A DNA stretch of 64,000 nucleotides. Source: Sphagnum magellanicum. Taxonomy: Eukaryota > Streptophyta > Sphagnopsida > Sphagnales > Sphagnaceae. The stretch covers positions 2,976,001 through 3,040,000 of the forward strand of contig CM038917.1 of assembly GCA_021904315.1 (NCBI GenBank), in the 5' to 3' direction. Position numbers and translations under genes: made by a program. Numbering within the stretch: the stretch's first letter is position 1; every line of letters starts with the position of its first letter. The notes beneath the pieces are model-generated. The model worked only from the letters and a program-made list of their open reading frames with translations. It ran no database searches and was not told where the DNA came from. Shown piece after piece: positions 61,669-64,000 of the stretch.

Positions 61669-63468
61669 CTAATTTTTCCCTTCCTTGGATCTCATGGTTG
61701 TTGCATTTCCTGTCTGTCGCATGGATTGATTAGACTGTGCACTGAGATCTGCACCCTTCTTCTGTTGAGCTGTTGAAGCAGGAGCATCGTTCACAGTACT
61801 CACCAAGGTTTCTTTGGCTTTCGTCGCATACTGTGAGACGTTGTCTCTCGTTGCGGCAGCTTTCTCCGCGGTTCTGTTGCCTGTGTCGACAGCGTACTCG
61901 TAAGCTTGCCCGACATTCCGTGCGGCGGTTTGGTAAGCGAATTGCCCGCTTTGGACGGCTGCCTCGTGAGCAGCTGCGGCCTTGTTTGCTGCAAGTGTAT
62001 AGCTATCCGCCGCAGCTTGCACTGTCATGTCCCTGGCAGCCATCGCTTTCCCAGCAGCAACGTTGCCAGTGGCAGCAGCGTAATTGTAAGCTTGCGTGAC
62101 AGTATCTGCCGCAGCTTGGTTAGCCGATTGTCCCGCCTGCATAGTTGTTGCTTCTGCTGCTGCGGCCTTATCTGCTGCAAGTCTGTAGGCATCTGTTGCA
62201 GCCCGCATTGTCGTGTCTCTCGCAGCTATAGCTTTGTCTGCAGCAGCGTTGAGAGTGTCGAAAGCTGTGCGAACTGTGGCGTCCTTTGCGGTTGCAGCCG
62301 TCTTCACCGTACTTGTGGCATAATCATAGGCCTGTGCTGATCTCTCTGCAGCTGTGTTGTATGCCGATTGCCCAGTCTGAACAGTCTTGTCGTGCGCAGC
62401 TTTTAGCTGATCGGTTGCAAGGCTTGCTGTCTCTTGCAGTTTCTGTGCGGCTGCGGCATAAGTATCCGATGCGATCTGTACTGTCGTGTTCTTGGCGGCT
62501 GCAAGCTGCTCAGCGGCGGCATTGCCGGTGCTCACAGTGGCATCTACGGCTTGGTATGTCGATGCAGCCACAACATCCTTCGCGGCGTTGGCAGTCTGTA
62601 CAAAGTTGGTGCCAATCTCCATCGCAATTTGCATACTGGAGGTCACAGTTCCAGAGACAGAGTCCCCAGCATCTTGCAAATAGGCTTTCGATAGCTGCAC
62701 GCCTTGGTTCGCCTTCTCTTGTGCATTCTTCAAGGACATGCTCTTCATGGCCTCCTGCGCGTCTTCCATTTTCTGGTTTGCGACACTAACAGTCTGTTGC
62801 CCGGCGGTGTAGATCGCGTCTTTACCAGCGTCTGCGTTGCCGACAAGAGAGTTTTTGAACGAGGCAGCGGTTGCAGACGCGGTGTCAACCATCGTCTGCA
62901 AGTAGCCCTTTCCTTGCGCCGTTGCAGCTGCAGCGTTGGTAGCAGACGACTGGAAAATCCGATTCGCTGCTGCTCTTTGGGCGTCACCAGCAGCCTCCTG
63001 CTGCGGCACTGATGTGATCCCGTCGGCCGCTACCTATCGACAACGAACAAACTTCTTGTGAGCTTCCCTTGCCTCCTCCTTATCCAAGACACAGACGAGA
63101 GAGAAATGAACAAACGAAAGACAATAATCTTGGTCAGACATCAAACGTCTTCAAACTGCACGGTTGCTGCAAGAGGGCTGGCTACGAGAGTACTAGACAC
63201 TACTCACCTTTGTAGATTCTGCCACATTCCTTCCTTGTTGTGCACTGCAAAAACGAACAAGTGGAAAAACAAAAGAATCATCAGCAACAGCAAAAAAACA
63301 GTAAACCGCCGCCAGCAAAAAAACAAAAAAGTTCTTGCAAACACACTCTCACGTCCGATCTTCTAACAAATCACCATGCACTCCAAAGGAAAGGAAAGAA
63401 GACAAAGAAATCAGTTACTCATCAAACAGTGAACACCTGTTTGCTGCGCCTGCCTCTGACTTCTCCAT
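61669..63468 (-). CDS. LEA-type hydrophilic helix-repeat protein, three exons, 477 aa
   Basis: Late-embryogenesis-abundant-like protein of the group 3/LEA_4 type: Ala/Thr/Lys/Asp/Gln-rich, no hydrophobic core, predicted amphipathic helix on drying, associated with desiccation and membrane or protein protection. Exons on the minus strand: 63468-63437 (MEKSEAGAAN plus two bases), 63244-63208 and 63033-61669. Introns are GT..AG and phases close exactly (AG+T = Ser), giving 478 codons including TAG. The long third exon has no ATG of its own at the 5' end; an in-frame TAG just upstream of 63033 shows that splicing is needed. The C-terminal half holds a 62-residue repeat (KAIAARDTTMR.., KAMAARDMTVQ.., KAAATRDNVSQ..) built from 11-residue-like blocks, with a weaker earlier copy. 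It converges on FAX4. Family assignment is by composition and repeat style, so the subgroup is uncertain. Confidence 0.85.
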
Positions 63469-64000
63469 CACGCCACTCCCAAGAAAAAAGAATACATACA
63501 GACGCGGAAATCGAAATTCAAGCAGGATTCAAAAGTGCAACCGAAAGAGAAAAATCACGTAATCGCGATTAAGAAGCAGTGCTGCTAAATCTAAATCGAC
63601 ATGAGTTCACAGAACAGATCAGAAATACCTGGAGTTTTCAACTGACAAGCTCCATGAGTCGCGGCTCTCCGTTCTCGAAATGTGGCGTATCTGTAGGGTA
63701 CTGAACAGTTGAAAGACTGTTGTGATCTCCCCCTACACAATTGGAAGAAAAAAGTGCACCAATACACGGGAGCGAAACCGCAAAAAACACAAAATACTAG
63801 AGACAAATCCGCAAAGAAAAATTGGTCAATTTAAAAAAATTTCTTTTGGCGAAATGGAGCGGATCGCACCACTGACTGGTTAAATAAATCGTTCCATGTC
63901 TGTCAGATCGTTTGTGCAAGACAATTACAAGAAATTGAAGATCTGCGCGCGCGACGATTGTCGACGATTGTTGTCGCTAGCTACACGGGTCCTTCGAGCA
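63469..64000 (-). promoter_or_regulatory. 5' flank of the LEA gene
   Basis: Contains the presumed 5' UTR and promoter. On the gene strand an ACGTG core (GATTACGTGATT, about 63552-63563) resembles an ABA-response element, which would suit a LEA gene but is a very short motif. The far end (63.94-63.98 kb) is CpG-rich (GCGCGCGCGACG), unlike the interior. A 5' UTR intron is possible, but I could not prove one. Confidence 0.4.

Noticed and set aside
61773..63012. Long plus-strand frames (Cys/Ser/Gln-rich)
   Set aside because: Antisense shadows of the GC-rich LEA exon.

Overview
This is a plant nuclear window. Its four protein-coding genes have spliceosomal introns (GT..AG) or plastid transit-type N-termini, and they belong to land-plant families: a BCS1-type AAA-ATPase, the Rubisco assembly chaperone RAF1, a plastid FAX/TMEM14 fatty-acid exporter and a LEA protein. 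The clade cannot be fixed from the sequence. The AT-rich, CpG-poor, deeply decayed repeat DNA and the large intergenic gap would suit a seed-free plant such as a fern, lycophyte or bryophyte, but this is a guess.

Layout. (1) 0.17-2.23 kb, minus strand: a four-exon BCS1/AATP1-like AAA-ATPase gene, followed upstream by a microsatellite-rich flank to about 3.4 kb. (2) 3.4-52.9 kb: about 50 kb with no intact gene that I can support. It holds a 7-unit tandem array (4.0-4.8 kb), several MITEs with visible terminal inverted repeats (5.4, 26.2 and 28.8 kb, the last two with target-site duplications), a solo LTR with a perfect 5-bp TSD (9.2-10.1 kb), dispersed repeats that recur in inverted orientation (6.4 against 22.3 kb; 5.8 against 29.7 kb), clusters of short tandem repeats (28.2, 33-34, 36.2, 37.9, 41.8 and 43.2 kb), and at least two decayed Ty1/copia elements. 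One copia element can be followed end to end at 46.4-51.6 kb, from LTR through gag, protease, integrase, reverse transcriptase and RNase H to LTR. (3) 53.0-63.5 kb: a gene island. RAF1 (minus) and FAX4-like (plus) are divergent and share a 577-bp intergenic region; a three-exon LEA gene (minus) converges on FAX4. Downstream of RAF1 lies a truncated, inverted, pseudogenised copy of its 3' end and 3' flank, forming a roughly 0.7-kb-arm inverted repeat with a loop of about 1.45 kb.

Functional reading. RAF1 and FAX4 both act in the chloroplast (Rubisco large-subunit assembly; fatty-acid export across the envelope) and are arranged so that one intergenic region may drive both. The LEA protein is a desiccation-type hydrophilic helix-repeat protein. 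The AAA-ATPase has a membrane anchor and a BCS1 N-domain, so it is a membrane-bound ATPase of mitochondria or ER. The most unusual features are the RAF1 inverted duplication, the 60-bp tandem array with an inverted edge at 33-34 kb, and the clustered CCTTGGGGAA-type motifs.
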